In this document: positions 1 to 12,745 of the stretch, in pieces
Numbering within the stretch: the first letter of the stretch is position 1
How the letters are laid out: every line of letters begins with the position of its first letter
Source of the DNA: Megaleporinus macrocephalus
Lineage: Eukaryota; Chordata; Actinopteri; Characiformes; Anostomidae
Length of the DNA stretch: 64,000 nucleotides
NCBI GenBank assembly: GCA_021613375.1
Contig: CM038717.1
Span: forward strand, 40,795,628 to 40,859,627
Direction: 5' to 3'
Notes under the pieces: generated by a model
Told to the model about the DNA's origin: nothing
The model's input: only the letters and a program-made list of their open reading frames with translations
Databases searched by the model: none
Position numbers and translations under genes: made by a program

Positions 1-2250
1 ATAAGCACATCACCCCCATTCTTAAATCCTTACACTGAATACCAGTATAAACACATCACCCTCATTCTTAAACCCTTACACTGGATACCAGTATAAACAC
101 ATCACCCCCATTCTTAAACCCTTACACTGGATACCAGTATAAACACATCACCCCCATTCTCAAACCCTTACACTGAATACCAGTATAAACACATCACCCT
201 CATTCTTAAACCCTTACACTGGATACCAGTATAAACACATCACCCCCATTCTTAAACCCTTACACTGGATACCAGTATAAACACATCACCCCCATTCTTA
301 AACCTTACACTGGATACCAGTATAAACACATCACCCCCATTCTTAAATCCTTACACTGGATACCAGTATAAACACATCTCCCCCATTCTTAAATCATTAC
401 ACTGGATACCAGTATAAACACATCTCCCCCATTCTTAAATCCTTACACTGGATACCAGTATAAACACATCTCCCCCATTCTTAAACCTTTACACTGGATA
501 CCAGTATAAACACATCTCCCCCATTCTTAAACCCTTACACTGGATAACAGTATAAACACATCACCCCCATTCTTAAACCCTTACACTGGATACCAGTATA
601 AACACATCACCCCCATTCTTAAATCCTTACACTGGATACCAGTATAAACACATCACCCCCATTCTTAAACCCTTACACTGGATACCAGTATAAACACATC
701 ACCCCCATTCTTAAATCCTTACACTGGATACCAGTATAAACACATCACCCCCATTCTTAAACCCTTACACTGAATACCAGTATAAACACATCACCCCCAT
801 TCTTAAACCCTTACACTGGATACCAGTATAAACACATCTCCCCCATTCTTAAACCTTTACACTGAATACCAGTATAAACACATCACCCCCATTCTTAAAC
901 CCTTACACTGGATACCAGTATAAACACATCTCCCCCATTCTTAAACCTTTACACTGAATACCAGTATAAACACATCACCCCCATTCTTAAACCCTTACAC
1001 TGAATACCAGTATAAACACATCACCCCCATTCTTAAACCTTTACACTGGATACCAGTATAAACACATCTCCCCCATTCTTAAACCCTTACACTGAATACC
1101 AATATAAACACATCACCCCCATTCTTAAACCTTACACTGGATACCAGTATAAACACATCACCCCCATCCTTAAACCTTTACACTGGATACCAGTATAAAC
1201 ACATCACCCCCATCCTTAAACCCTTACACTGGATACCAGTATAAACACATCACCCCCATTCTTAAATCCTTACACTGGATACCAGTATAAACACATCACC
1301 CCCATTCTTAAACCTTTACACTGGATACCAGTATAAACACATCACCCCCATTCTTAAATCCTTACACTGGATACCAGTATAAACACATCTCCCCCATTCT
1401 TAAACCCTTACACTGGATACCAGTATAAACACATCACCCCCATTCTCAAACCCTTACACTGGATACCAGTATAAACACACCACCCCCATTCTTAAACCTT
1501 ACACTGGAAACCAGTATAAATACATCACCCCCATTCTTAAACCCTTACACTGGATACCAGTATAAACACATCACCCCCATTCTTAAACCCTTACACTGGA
1601 TACCAGTATAAGCACATCACCCCCATTCTTAAACCTTTACACTGGATACCAGTATAAACACATCTCCCCCATTCTTAAACCCTTACACTGGATACCAGTA
1701 TAAACACATCACCCCCATTCTCAAACCCTTACACTGGATACCAGTATAAACACACCACCCCCATTCTTAAACCTTACACTGGAAACCAGTATAAACACAT
1801 CACCCCCATTCTTAAATCCTTACACTGGATACCAGTATAAACACATCACCCCCATTCTTAAATCCTTACACTGGATACCAGTATAAACACATCACCCCCA
1901 TTCTTAAATCCTTACACTGGATACCAGTATAAATACATCACCCCCATTCTTAAACCCTTACACTGGATACCAGTATAAACACATCACCCCCATTCTTAAA
2001 TCCTTACACTGAATACCAGTATAAACACATCACCCCCATTCTTAAATCCTTACACTGGATACCAGTATAAACACATCTCCCCCATTCTTAAATCCTTACA
2101 CTGGATACCAGTATAAACACATCACCCCCATTCTTAAATCCTTACACTGGATACCAATTTAAACACATCACCCCCATTCTTAAATCCTTACACTGGATAC
2201 CAGTATAAACACATCACCCCCATTCTTAAATCCTTACACTGGATACCAGT
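1..2250. repeat. 46-bp minisatellite, about 49 copies, runs off the left edge
   Basis: The unit can be read from ttacactggataccagtata through aacacatcacccccattctt to aaaccc. Most units are 46 bp; a few are 45 bp because one c is missing. Variation is mainly single-base (cac/ctc in the middle, gga/gaa after ttacact). The array is cut by the window start and stops sharply at 2250, where a LINE fragment begins. No coding potential is supported. Confidence 0.95.
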
Positions 2251-2822
2251 CTGTTACTGAATAGACTTCAAGGTCCTGTTACTGGTCTATAAATGTCTAA
2301 ATGGTATAGGACCAGTTTATCTGTGTGGTCTAGTACAGCGATATGAGCCAAGCAGAACTCTTAGATCGTTAGAAAGTAGTCAGCTAGTCCTTCCTAAGGT
2401 AAAGACTAAGCATGGGGGAGCAGCGTTTAGTTACTGTGCTGTTGTTTAATGGAATCAGTTGAGCGAGAGTTTTAGAAGAGCCCCAACACTGGACACCTTT
2501 AAATCCAGACTAAAAACATTCCTGTTTGAGCAGCTCAGTTTAAAACTCTCACTCTTACTGAACCATTAGTTATTCATTTTGAACCTCCTTCTTCATTTTT
2601 TATGTTTCATTTTATTTCTTGTAAACAAGAACCTTATTCTTATTTCTTACTTCTAGTTTGCTTTACACTCAAGAAAAACACCCTCAGCGTATTTTTTTTC
2701 TTGATTTCTTGAAACTGATTTATTTTAATGCTTTGTTTCTTATTTCTTTATTTCTGTAAAGAACTTTGAGTGGCCACTGTGTATGAAAGGTACTATACAA
2801 ATAAACTTGCCTTACCTAATAA
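2251..2822 (+). mobile_element. 3' end of an L2/Rex-type non-LTR retrotransposon
   Basis: From about 2268 to 2569 the plus strand reads as the end of a LINE reverse-transcriptase protein. It contains LLLVYKCLNGIGPVYL, then LRSLESSQLVLP, then WNQLSESFRRAPTLDTFKSR and LKTFLFEQL. One internal stop interrupts it just before WNQL, so this is a dead copy. The motifs match the C-termini of L2/Rex1-type LINEs as I know them. The downstream 250 bp ends in a 3' tail with the 'actatacaaataaacttgcc' pattern typical of that group. It is truncated at the 5' side where it meets the 46-bp array. The exact family is uncertain. Confidence 0.75.
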
Positions 2823-2851
2823 TCTTTCTTTTATCAGGTAAACAGTAAACA

Positions 2852-3065
2852 CCTTCATCCCTTCATTCCTTTATCACCGTCAACGCTGTTCCTTCATCCC
2901 TTCATTCCTTTATCATCAACGCTGTTCCTTCATCCCTTCATTCCTTTATCATCATCAACCCTGTTCCTTCATCCCTTCATTCCTTTATCATCATCTTCAA
3001 CCCTGTTCCTTCATCCCTTTATTCGTTTAACAATACCAACACTCTTCCTTCATCCCTTCATTCCG
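2852..3065. repeat. 36/39/42-bp minisatellite, about 6 copies
   Basis: Units start with cttcatcccttcattccttt, followed by atc triplets and caa(c/g)gctgttc. Unit lengths step by three bases (36, 39, 42) because the number of atc triplets varies. It is short and decays toward 3065. Confidence 0.85.
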
Positions 3066-4016
3066 TCTGTTGCTGGATGTTTAGTTTTGGAAAAAGATTT
3101 TAATGTTTATTCTGTTCTCTCTGAAATTTTAATACATAAAAAATAAAAGATGACTTCATTTATCCTCAAAGGGAAATTCAGTCGTTCCAGAATACTAAGA
3201 GTATGTAATCTATATGGGGCAGTTCCGGCTTCCTCGGCACTCTGAGGTCTTTTTGTCACGCAGGTGGTATAAATAGACTAAATATTTCTTCCTCTGCCGG
3301 AGCTGATGAAAATAGACTACACCTGAGTCTCTGATGGCTCCCTGGTTCCTATACAGGGCGCTATGTGTGGCATGCAATGACTTTAACACCCACTGCACAT
3401 AGTTTGGGAATGGGCCTGTCCCCAAAACCCCCTGAGGACACAGGACCCTGAGGACACTAGACTTAAAAGCCTGCATCTGGGACGGAGTCTTGCTTAGACT
3501 ACACATGTGCTGTAGCAAAATAATGTTTTCGGACTTGATTTGTTTGTCTGCAGTGATTCAGTCCAGATCACAAACGGGATGCAGCCCAATAACCAGTTCA
3601 GTTAATATCTTCTTCTCCATCATGTTGACCAGAGAGCTGCAACCAAACCCCTGCACTCTGATTGGCTCTCAACTGGGTCTTGAGGAAAGTTGGGTAAGAG
3701 GCTGCTGCATAGGCCTATATTTGCGAAAGGTTGTATAAACTAGATAGTAGAATAGTAAATATGATTTTGAGACCATAAATGTTTCTACACATCATCCAAC
3801 CCTACTATGATTCTACCCATTGATCTATGTGTGGGTTAGCTGCGTTGGGTTGTGGTTCTCCTCTGCTGCTGGTTTAATAGAAGGGCTTTCGGTCATAAGG
3901 CTATGGTTCCTTCTTCTATGCCAGCTTCATAGTGGTGTCAGAAGTGGGATAGCGCCTCCCCAGTGGGAGTAACACACCGCTTACGTAATAGTGTGTGACC
4001 TCCTGTGGTCCAATCA
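3066..4016. other. Intergenic, no gene recognised
   Basis: Two short open frames lie here (3210-3518 minus, 3490-3738 plus). They show no recognisable motif and no splice context. I see no gene, tandem array or clear transposon in this stretch. Confidence 0.5.
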
Positions 4017-4230
4017 GTCAATCAATTAACATTTATTTATGTAGTGCTTTTTACAACCAGTGTTGTCTCAAAACAGCTTTAAAGAAAATGAGTTTATGAA
4101 TGGAAGGATGGAAAGAAAAGAGTTCATGACTCTTGAACGTGAGAAAGGGTATTGAGGTCCAGGCTGATGAGCAGGAGAGCATCCTCAGATCAGACAGGAC
4201 CGACAGATGATCAACCAGTGGGGATGGAGC
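4017..4230 (-). mobile_element. Diverged copy of a dispersed fish repeat (same family as 6004-6322)
   Basis: The plus strand begins gtcaatcaattaacatttat, then ttatgtagtgctttttacaa and gttgtctcaaaacagcttta. This matches the copy at 6004 over its first 70 bases and then diverges. The complement carries the 'gc(g/a)ctatataaataaa' 3' tail common to LINE-derived and SINE tails in fish, so the element is read on the minus strand. The right boundary is not sharp. Confidence 0.5.
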
Positions 4231-4979
4231 TCTGGTGAATTCTAGCGGCTCTGGTGAACTGGTGAATAGTCTGGTCTGTTAGGTCTGGTAAGTCATGTAA
4301 GCACTCACCAAGACAAATTCCTTATCCTCCTGAGACCCAGAAAAATAAAGTTTCAGAATTTCAGTAATTTCAACGTAAAATAAGTCAAATTTTAAATGAT
4401 TTTTTAATGTAATGTCCTTTATAGTGGACAACAGGACATTGCTGATGTCATATTTATTGTTTTCTGTTGTGCATCAGTCCAAAAATCCTTCTACAACATC
4501 AACACCAACTCAATCCTAGAAAATAATGTAAATGAAAACTGAGTAAACCAACATTGTTAATCTTTTTTATACCATTTCCACTTTTGTCAGTATAAGAAAT
4601 ATTTCAAATGCACTGTATATGAACATAAACAGGAACAAATAATAACCCACTCCAAAGGTTACCTTACCTGTTTACAGGCTTAAACAGTTTTTAGATACAC
4701 TAGCTAAACCTGTGTTAATCACTCCAAACCTTGAGCCAAAGTTTCACACTTTCCACTTTCTATTTTTAAAATGTATAATTATGTTACATTTTCTAATAAA
4801 TTAGGAATAAATTAAATTAGTAATTAATTAAAACATTGAAACATGGCGGTGGCAGCTTCTGTTGGAAGACGAGTTGCTTCTATGTGGATATGAAGCCTCT
4901 TTCCAAGATAAACGTTACAGAATATTTAGAACATATAGAACTATGAAGTCTTAAAACAGAATGATCTTGTTAGAACCTG

Positions 4980-5345
4980 ATTGACCCCTTTAACTCACCA
5001 GAGATGATCTCATTTGAGAAGATGGCTCAATGAGGAAAAGGAATCCACAGTCCACATGTTTTTAGGAATTGGCAGTTAGGTTGAACTGTGGAAGTCAAGG
5101 AAAGATCTGGAAGACCAGGAAAAACTCTCATGTTGACCAGAAAGGTAAAGTGAAACCCTCACATGACAACAAAGGGCCTTCAGGAAGGTTTAGCCGACAG
5201 ATGAGTGGTGATGCAGACACGTGGAAGTCATCAGAAGGAAACATTACCTGCGAACGCAGCACAGAAGTTCATTTAAATAATAAAAACATTCGGCAAAGAA
5301 TATCTTCAGCACTGTTGTATGCAAAGCTGAGGTGGGAAGCCTGCT
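4980..5345 (+). pseudogene. Tc1-like transposase remnant (N-terminal/linker part)
   Basis: The run gatctggaagaccaggaaaa near 5103, followed by a basic, Lys-rich stretch and the aagggccttcaggaaggttt segment, matches the region between the DNA-binding domain and catalytic core of a fish Tc1 transposase lineage. A Gly-Arg-Pro-like linker can be read only by shifting frame, and stops are frequent. The open frame 5069-5347 is one of the shifted frames, not a gene. No DDE catalytic residues are left. Confidence 0.55.
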
Positions 5346-5452
5346 GATCATGTTCACAGTACGGTTCACTGCCAGCAGATGATGCCTGATCAGCTAGTGG
5401 AGTGCTGCAGGTTCTACAGTGATTATACTTCATCCTCGTATTTCTCTGTCGC

Positions 5453-6003
5453 CTATATATACTATACAGTCTATACTATATATACTATACAGTCTATACT
5501 ATATATACTATACAGTATATACTATATAAACTATACAGTATATTCTATATATACTATATACAGTATATACTATATATACTATACAGTATATTCCATAGAT
5601 ACTATACAATATATACTATATAAACTATACAGTGTATTCTATATATACTATACAGCATATTCTACATATTCTATATACAGTATATACTATATATACTATA
5701 CAGTATATACTATATATACTATACAGTATATTCTATATATACTATACAGTATATTCCATATATACTATACAGTATATACTATATAAACTATACAGTGTAT
5801 TCTATATATACTATACAGCATATTCTACATATTCTATATACAGTATATACTATATATACTATACAGTGTATTCTATATATACTATACAGCATATTCTACA
5901 TATTCTATATACAGCATATTCTATATATACTATACAGCATATTCTATATATACTATACAGTATATACTATATATACTATACAGTACATACAATATATACT
6001 ATA
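5453..6003. repeat. AT-rich 21-bp minisatellite, left block
   Basis: The unit is tatactatatatactatacag with variants (tatattc, tataaac, and 2-4 extra bases giving 'tatatacag'). It shares its unit with 6323-7962 and is separated from that block only by a dispersed repeat. Open frames here are rich in Tyr and Ile purely because of the 21-bp period and are not genes. Confidence 0.95.
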
Positions 6004-6322
6004 GTCAAGTCAAGTCAATTTTATTTATATAGCGTTTTTTACAACAATGTTGTCTCAAAGCAGCTTTACAGAGTTTTGAAAACAGTTATAACATAAATCC
6101 CCCAGTGAGCAAACCAGAGGCAACAGTGGCAAGAACACCTCCCTCAGACTGGAGGAAGAAACCTTGGGAGGAACCAGACTCACAAGTGGAGACCCGTCCT
6201 CCTCTGATCAAACAGTATTTACAGTTTGAACTAAATACCAAAGAAAGGAGCCTCTGTTTGAAATCTGGATAGCAAAGCTTTAGAAGCTGCACAGATAGAG
6301 GCAGTCTATGACTGAGTCTTTA
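6004..6322 (-). mobile_element. Dispersed LINE-tail/SINE-like fish repeat inside the AT-rich array
   Basis: It begins with three gtcaa steps (agtcaagtcaagtcaatttt), then ttatttatatagcgtttttt, gttgtctcaaagcagcttta, an aaccttgggaggaaccagac block and a gacccgtcctcctctgatca block, ending near gactgagtctt. The same blocks in the same order occur at 57595-58760. On the minus strand it ends in a ctatataaataaaattgact tail followed by short tandem steps. Both sides are flanked by the same AT-rich array, so it inserted into the array or the array expanded around it. A target duplication cannot be read because the flanks are repetitive. Confidence 0.7.
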
Positions 6323-7962
6323 TATATACTATACAGTATATACCATATACACTATACAGTATATACTATATACACTATACAGTATATAATATATATACTA
6401 TACAGTCTATACTATATATACTATACAGCATATTCTATATATATACTATATACAGTCTATACTATATATACTATACAGTATATTCTATATAAACTATACA
6501 GTATATACTATATAAACTATACAGTATGTTCTATATATACTATATACAGTCTATACTATATATACTATACAGTCTATACTATATATACTATACAGCATAT
6601 TCTATATATACTATATAGTATATACTATATATACTATATACAGTCTATACTATATATACTATATACAGTCTATACTATATATACTATACAGGCTATACTA
6701 TATATACTATACAGTCTATACTATATATACTATACAGGCTATACTATATATACTATACAGCATATTCTATATATACTATATACAGTCTATACTATATATA
6801 CTATACAGTATATTCTGTATATACTATATACAGTCTATACTATATATACTATACAGTATATTCTATATATACTATACAGCATATTCTATATATACTATAC
6901 AGTATATCCTATATATACTATACAGTATATTCTATATATACTATATACAGTCTATACTATATATACTATACAGTATATTCTATATATACTATATACAGTA
7001 TATACTATATATACTATACAGTCTATACTATATATACTATACAGTATATACTATATAAACTATACAGTATATTCTATATATATATTATACAGTATATTCT
7101 ATATATATTATACAGCATATTCTGTATATACTATACAGTATATTCTATATATATTATACAGCATATTCTATATATACTATATACAGTCTATACTATATAT
7201 ACTATACAGTATATTCTATATATACTATACAGTATATTCTATATATACTATACAGCATATTCTATATATACTATACAGTATATCCTATATATACTATACA
7301 GTATATTCTATATATACTATATACAGTCTATACTATATATACTATACAGCATATTCTATATATACTAAACAGCATATTCTATATATACTATACAGTATAT
7401 TCTATATATACTATATACAGTATATTCTATATATACTATATACAGTCTATACTATATATACTATACAGCATATTCTATATATACTATACAGCATATTCTA
7501 TATATACTATATACAGTCTATTCTATATATACTATATACAGTCTATACTATATATACTATACAGTATATACTATATATACTATACAGCATATTCTATATA
7601 TACTATACAGCATATTCTATATATACTATACAGCATATTCTATATATACTATACAGTATATTCTATATATACTATACAGTATATTCTATATATACTATAC
7701 AGCATATTCTATATATACTATACAGCATATTCTATATATACTATACAGCATATTCTATATATACTATATACAGTATATTCTATATATACTATATACAGTC
7801 TATACTATATATACTATACAGCATATTCTATATATACTATACAGCATATTCTATATATACTATATACAGTCTATTCTATATATACTATATACAGTCTATA
7901 CTATATATACTATACAGTCTATACTATATATACTATACAGCATATTCTATATATACTATACA
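6323..7962. repeat. AT-rich 21-bp minisatellite, right block
   Basis: This is the same unit as 5453-6003 and continues for 1.6 kb. The sequence is almost entirely A and T, with one cag per unit. It contains a long plus-strand open frame (6308-8029) made only of Tyr/Ile/Leu/Ser repeats; this follows from the 21-bp unit and is not a gene. Confidence 0.95.
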
Positions 7963-8223
7963 GATTCTCTGGTCTACCCGGCAGATGTTTTTTTTCTGTA
8001 GCCATTTATCCTCATGCTGCACCTGCTGACAGTAAATTTGTGCTGTACTGCCACTTGATGGCGCTGTAGACTAAAAGGTAAAAACTCACTGTACTAAACA
8101 CTTAGTTAGAATTTTAAAAAATTAGGAAGTTTAAAGATTTTAATTCCATTAGGTTTAATTACAACAGTCATGTATTCTGGATGATATTCTAGATGTCAAT
8201 GCAGAGCACAATAATAAAACCTT

Positions 8224-8757
8224 GTGCTACCACTAACTGGCCACTTTATTAGAAACACCAACCGTGCACTTCCACTAACTGGCCACTTTATAAGGAACAT
8301 CCACCTTGTACTTCCACTAACTGGCCACTTTATTAGAAACACACACCTTGTACTTTCACAAACTGGCCACTTTATTAGAAACACCAACCTTGGGCTTCCA
8401 CTAACTGGCCACTTTATTAGAAACACCAACCTTGTGATTCCACTAACTGGCCACTTTATTAGAAACACTTACATTGTACCTTTACTAACTGGCCACTTTA
8501 TTAGAAACACCAACCTTGTACTTCCACAAACTGGCCACTTTATTAGAAACACACACCTTGTACTTCCACTAACTGGCCACTTTATTAGAAACACCAACCT
8601 TGTACTTCCACTAACTGGCCACTTTATTAGAAACACCAACCTTGTACTTCCACTAACTGGCCACTTTATTAGAAACACCCACCTTGTACTTCCACTAACT
8701 TGCCACTTTATTAGAAACACCCACCTTGTACTTCCACTAACTGGCCACTTTGTGGAG
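8224..8757 (+). repeat. 42-bp minisatellite, ctggccactttattagaaac family, copy A
   Basis: The unit is ctggccactttattagaaac followed by accaaccttgtacttccact and aa, 42 bp (14 codons). There are about 13 units. The same unit recurs at 9358-10080, 63845-64000 and, inverted, 54079-54453. Open frames on both strands reflect the period of 42. Confidence 0.95.
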
Positions 8758-8973
8758 GTTCATTTTATATTTCTGCTTTTGTTTGTTTAGACATGTTGCT
8801 TGTTAACCAGCCAATCAGAGCAGAGCTTATCAGATTATTCTTAAGATCACTATAAAAGGGAAACCAGCTCGTTTTATTCTGGAACCAAATCAGAGAATGT
8901 GAATGGGTGTAAAACTGCATCTGTGCACCCAAAGACACACATACAGTCTATGGAGAACATCAGAGAACAATTT

Positions 8974-9198
8974 ACATACTGAATAAATACTAAATAAATA
9001 CTGAATAAATACTGAATAAATACTGAATAAATATTAAATAAATACTGAATAAATACTGAATAAATACTAAATAAATACTGAATAAATACTGAATAAATAC
9101 TAAATAAATACTGAATAAATACTGAATAAATAGTAAATAAATACTGAATAAATAGTAAATAAATACTGAATAAATACTGAATAAATACTGAATAAATG
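8974..9198. repeat. 11-bp minisatellite aataaatactg, about 20 copies
   Basis: Units are aataaatactg with the variants aataaatacta and aataaatagta, in close register. The sequence is A/T-rich and has no coding content. Confidence 0.95.
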
Positions 9199-9357
9199 AG
9201 TTCTATGGAACTTTTAAGTGACAAAAGCTGAGACTTGATGAAGCTGGGTGTATTGGATGATCAAGCAGGCTGTAAAGCTGCACCACTCAGGTATGTACAC
9301 CAGAGGGCAGAAGAGATTAACACTGCGAAGAAGACTACTAACAGTGTTGTATCAGCC

Positions 9358-10080
9358 TTGTATTTCCACTAACTGGTCACTTTATTATAAACACTGACCT
9401 TTTACTTGCAGTCACTGGCCACTATTTTAGAAATACCTACAATGTGGTTGCACTCTCTGGACACTTTATTAGAAACACCCATCTTCTGCTTCCACTAACT
9501 GGCCACTTTATTAGAAACACCAACCTTGTGCTTCCACTAACTGGCCACTTCATTAGAAACACCCACCTTGTGCTTCCACTAACTGGCCACTTTATCTGAA
9601 ACACCCACCTTGTACTTCCACTAACTGGCCACTTTATTAGAAACACCTACCTTGAGCTTCCACTAAGCGGACACTTTATTAGAAACACCAACCTTATATT
9701 TTGACTGACAGGCCACTTTATTAGAAACAACTACTTTGTGGTTCCACTTACTGGCCACTTTATTAGAAACACCAACTTTGTGCTTCCACTCACTGGCCAC
9801 TTTATCTGAAACACCCACCTTGTATTTCCACTAACTGGCCACTTTATTAGAAACACCAACCTTATATTTTGACTGACGGGCCACTTTATTAGGAACAACT
9901 ACTTTGCGGTTCCACTTACTGGCCACTTTATTAGAAACACCAACCTTGTGCTTCCACTTACTGGCCACTTTATTAGAAACACCAACCTTGTACTTCCAGT
10001 GAGTGGCCACTTTATTAGAAACATCTACCTTGTACCTCCACTAAGTGGCTACTTTATTAGAAACACCAACCTTATGGCTC
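9358..10080 (+). repeat. 42-bp minisatellite family, copy B (degenerate)
   Basis: Same unit as 8224-8757 but more diverged, with variants such as ttatctgaaacacccacctt and ttgactgac(a/g)ggccacttt. A block of about five units with a distinctive ttgactga variant appears twice (near 9694 and 9868), pointing to a segmental duplication inside the array. Confidence 0.9.
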
Positions 10081-10501
10081 TTTTGGCAGGAAAATCTCTA
10101 AATATTAACGTTTAGAACCATAAACTCACAGTTTGTAGGCAGTTTGTGTTAATATGCTGATCATAAGCTGCGTAGAAAGAGTTACATCACAAGCAGCATA
10201 GCTCTATACGACATGACGCACGAAACAGAGCCACACAAAGTGCCTACAAGGCGTGGCGTAGGGCTCTGAGCGCTGAATAAGCTGCCGGACGTTTGTAAAG
10301 CTGAGAGTGATGATGTGTGTTTTGGCTGCTGAGGCTGAGTTTTGGAGGAGCAGCAGCGTTTACACACGTTCACGTACCAAACACACCAACACACACTGGT
10401 AAGTATGAGGTAACTGTATGACGACTTCTGTATGAACAGTAAACGGAGATGCTGGTGCTGTCGTCCCACCACACACTATCACACAGGTTTGTTGACGGTG
10501 G
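10081..10501. other. No gene recognised
   Basis: Unique sequence between two arrays. A minus-strand open frame (10182-10472) shows no domain I recognise and no splice context. Confidence 0.4.
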
Positions 10502-10992
10502 AGTGGAGGGACTGACTCTGGATCAGCTGTGTAAGTAGCACTGACTGTATCAGCTGTGTAAGCATCACTGACTCTGGACCAGCTGTGTGAGTATCACTGA
10601 CTCTGTATCAGCTGTGTGAGTATCACTGACTCTGTATCAGCTGTGTAAGTGTCTCTGACTCTGGATCAGCTGTGTGAGTATCACTGACTCTGGATCAGCT
10701 GTGTGAGTATCACTGACTCTGTATCAGCTGTGTGAGTATCACTGACTCTGTATCAGCTGTGTAAGTGTCTCTGACTCTGGATCAGCTGTGTATCACTGAC
10801 TCTGGATCAGCTGTGTAAGTATCACTGACTCTGGATCAGCTGTGTGAGTATCACTGACTCTGTATCAGCTGTGTAAGTGTCTCTGACTCTGGATCAGCTG
10901 TGTATCACTGACTCTGGATCAGCTGTGTAAGTATCACTGACTCTGGATCAGCTGTGTGAGTATCACTGACTCTGGATCAGCTGTGTAAGTAT
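10502..10992. repeat. 29-bp minisatellite, about 16 copies
   Basis: The unit is tcactgactctggatcagct followed by gtgtaagta (29 bp), with variants tgtatcagct and gtgtctctgactc. Some units are shortened (tgtgtatcactg). A block of several units appears twice (near 10745-10830 and 10865-10950). Confidence 0.95.
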
Positions 10993-11825
10993 CAGTGTTC
11001 TCTCCTCATAAAACAGATTACAGAGACGCTCTAGTTAGAGAGAGACTGGTTCACGGTTTGTTCCCGCACACTGCATGTAAGCGGTGTTTACTGACCTCAG
11101 CTGCAGCGTCTCCTCAGCGTTTCAGCTCCATGGGTTCTCCTCTTGTGGGTTCTACTGCAGTGTGGATGGTTGTTGCTCTGGAAGAGTGAAGTAGATGAGA
11201 GTTTGGAGGCGCTGCAGTCAGATGCCCACGTTTAAGGAGATGACCAGCTGCTGATCACTTACTTTGAACATGACGTCTCTGCTCAGTGCTCCACATGCAT
11301 CCACCAAAAGTTCTGCTTGCAGCTGAGGAACCCTGCAATGCTTCCTTACAATTCATCCAAAGGAAGGAACCTCAGTAGGCAGTATATTTAAGGGATAGTG
11401 TGATGTAAATTACTGTTCATGTGTACACTCAGTAGGTTTTCAGACAGATGGTCAGTGATGTACATGCCCCTAACCAGAGCACAGTATGAGGAACTACCAT
11501 CTAGGACCATATTTATTTATTTATTTATAACAAAAACAATTCGCAAGTATTTCTTCTGAAGAGCTCATCTGACTCTGGATCTCACTTTTAATCTTATCAC
11601 ATCTTAGTTCTGGTACTTCAGGTCCTTCTAGTAGTTGTTTTTGTTTGTTTGGTGCTGGTGCCACCATCAGGTTTTAGCTTCCTGTAACATGTTTTGGCAC
11701 CGGAGACCGGACACCAGATCTCTGATATGGCCAGCTGTCTGTCACCAAGGCAACCACAGCAAACAGTCCATGAGACGCAAGTCATTCGGAGTGGTTTTAT
11801 ATGAAATGGTAAACTGTAGATGTTG
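10993..11825. other. Intergenic, no gene recognised
   Basis: Short open frames at 10995-11189 and 11635-11841 have no recognisable motifs. I see no tandem structure or clear transposon here. Confidence 0.4.
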
Positions 11826-11900
11826 TTTAGAGTTGTGGTGATGGGAACCAGGGGTCACAGGACCTCTGGTTCCATTCACCACCACTGCGAACAGTTCTGA
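11826..11900. mobile_element. MITE remnant: two facing termini only
   Basis: The left part reads gtggtgatgggaaccagggg and the right part ctctggttccattcaccacc plus actgcgaacag. These are the two terminal inverted repeats of the family seen complete at 33302-33640, brought together with the interior lost. Confidence 0.65.
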
Positions 11901-12420
11901 GGCACCTAAGCTGATATGTTCACCAGTAAGAAGAGCAGATCTGATTAGAACAGATGTAAATAATCCTACATACAATACAAAGTAACATGAATATGTTATT
12001 GTGAGAGAAGTAGATCAGATCTTGATCCAGTTTGAAGAACAAAGTTAGGTTCCAGATTTCTCCTGGACGCCCCAGACATTGTATGAATGTGTTCAGTTCC
12101 TTCAGCAGCAAATCTTGATTTATCTTAATGAAGTACTGAGCAGTCAAAGCAGGTATTAGATGAGAACTGATAATAATACTGGGTTGTTTAGGAGAAGCTT
12201 GGAAAGAGTTAAATAAACACACTGACGTATGGAAAACACTACTTACTCTATTAATACTGATTAATATTTAATAATAAAGTGTTTACTGAGTAAATAAAAG
12301 CTTCCTGTCTGTAATAAATAGCTTTCTAAATATAATAATGTTCACAAGTGACTAAAGCTTTTACACAGTACTGAACGTAATGACTTTAAGTACGTTGTAC
12401 ATTGTTTAAGACCTCAGATG
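11901..12420. other. AT-rich unique sequence, no gene recognised
   Basis: Short minus-strand frames have no domain I recognise. There is no array and no clear element end. Confidence 0.4.
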
Positions 12421-12439
12421 GAGCGCACATGTTATCAGC

Positions 12440-12745
12440 CTGCCAATCAACTACACGCTGAGAACACACCCCGCGGTAATGAATTATTAAGTGAAATCCA
12501 CACGGGGGTCTGGCCCGTGACCTGGGTGCGTGCCATGCTCCTTAATCACCTCAGCAGGCCCCAGGCAGGCCCTCGTGAAGACTTAATCAAACTTTAAACG
12601 TGATACGGGCGCCCTAACAAACGGCCCAGTGTGCGCGGGCGTGCGGGGGGAGTCCGGCTCGGGGGATATTACACCGCGCTATCACAGCCTGACGGGGGGG
12701 ATTACTGAGCACAGGCTGTATTATCTGTTCAGATGATACGGGTAA
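12440..12745. other. Candidate conserved non-coding element
   Basis: A roughly 300-bp GC-richer island in AT-rich surroundings. It has no open frame worth naming and none of the repeats found elsewhere in the window. It carries homeodomain-type TAAT cores (taatgaattattaagtg, ccttaatcacc, gacttaatcaaac) next to GC-rich blocks (ccccaggcaggccctcg, ggcgccctaac). That composition is typical of developmental enhancers, but conservation cannot be judged from one sequence. Confidence 0.3.

Noticed and set aside
1..2250. Regular repeat array considered as a CRISPR array
   Set aside because: There is no repeat-plus-unique-spacer structure; the whole 46-bp unit is repeated. The setting is a vertebrate genome and no cas-like genes exist.
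6308..8029. 573-codon Tyr/Ile-rich frame
   Set aside because: It is a translation of the AT-rich 21-bp array that enters from the flanking repeat.
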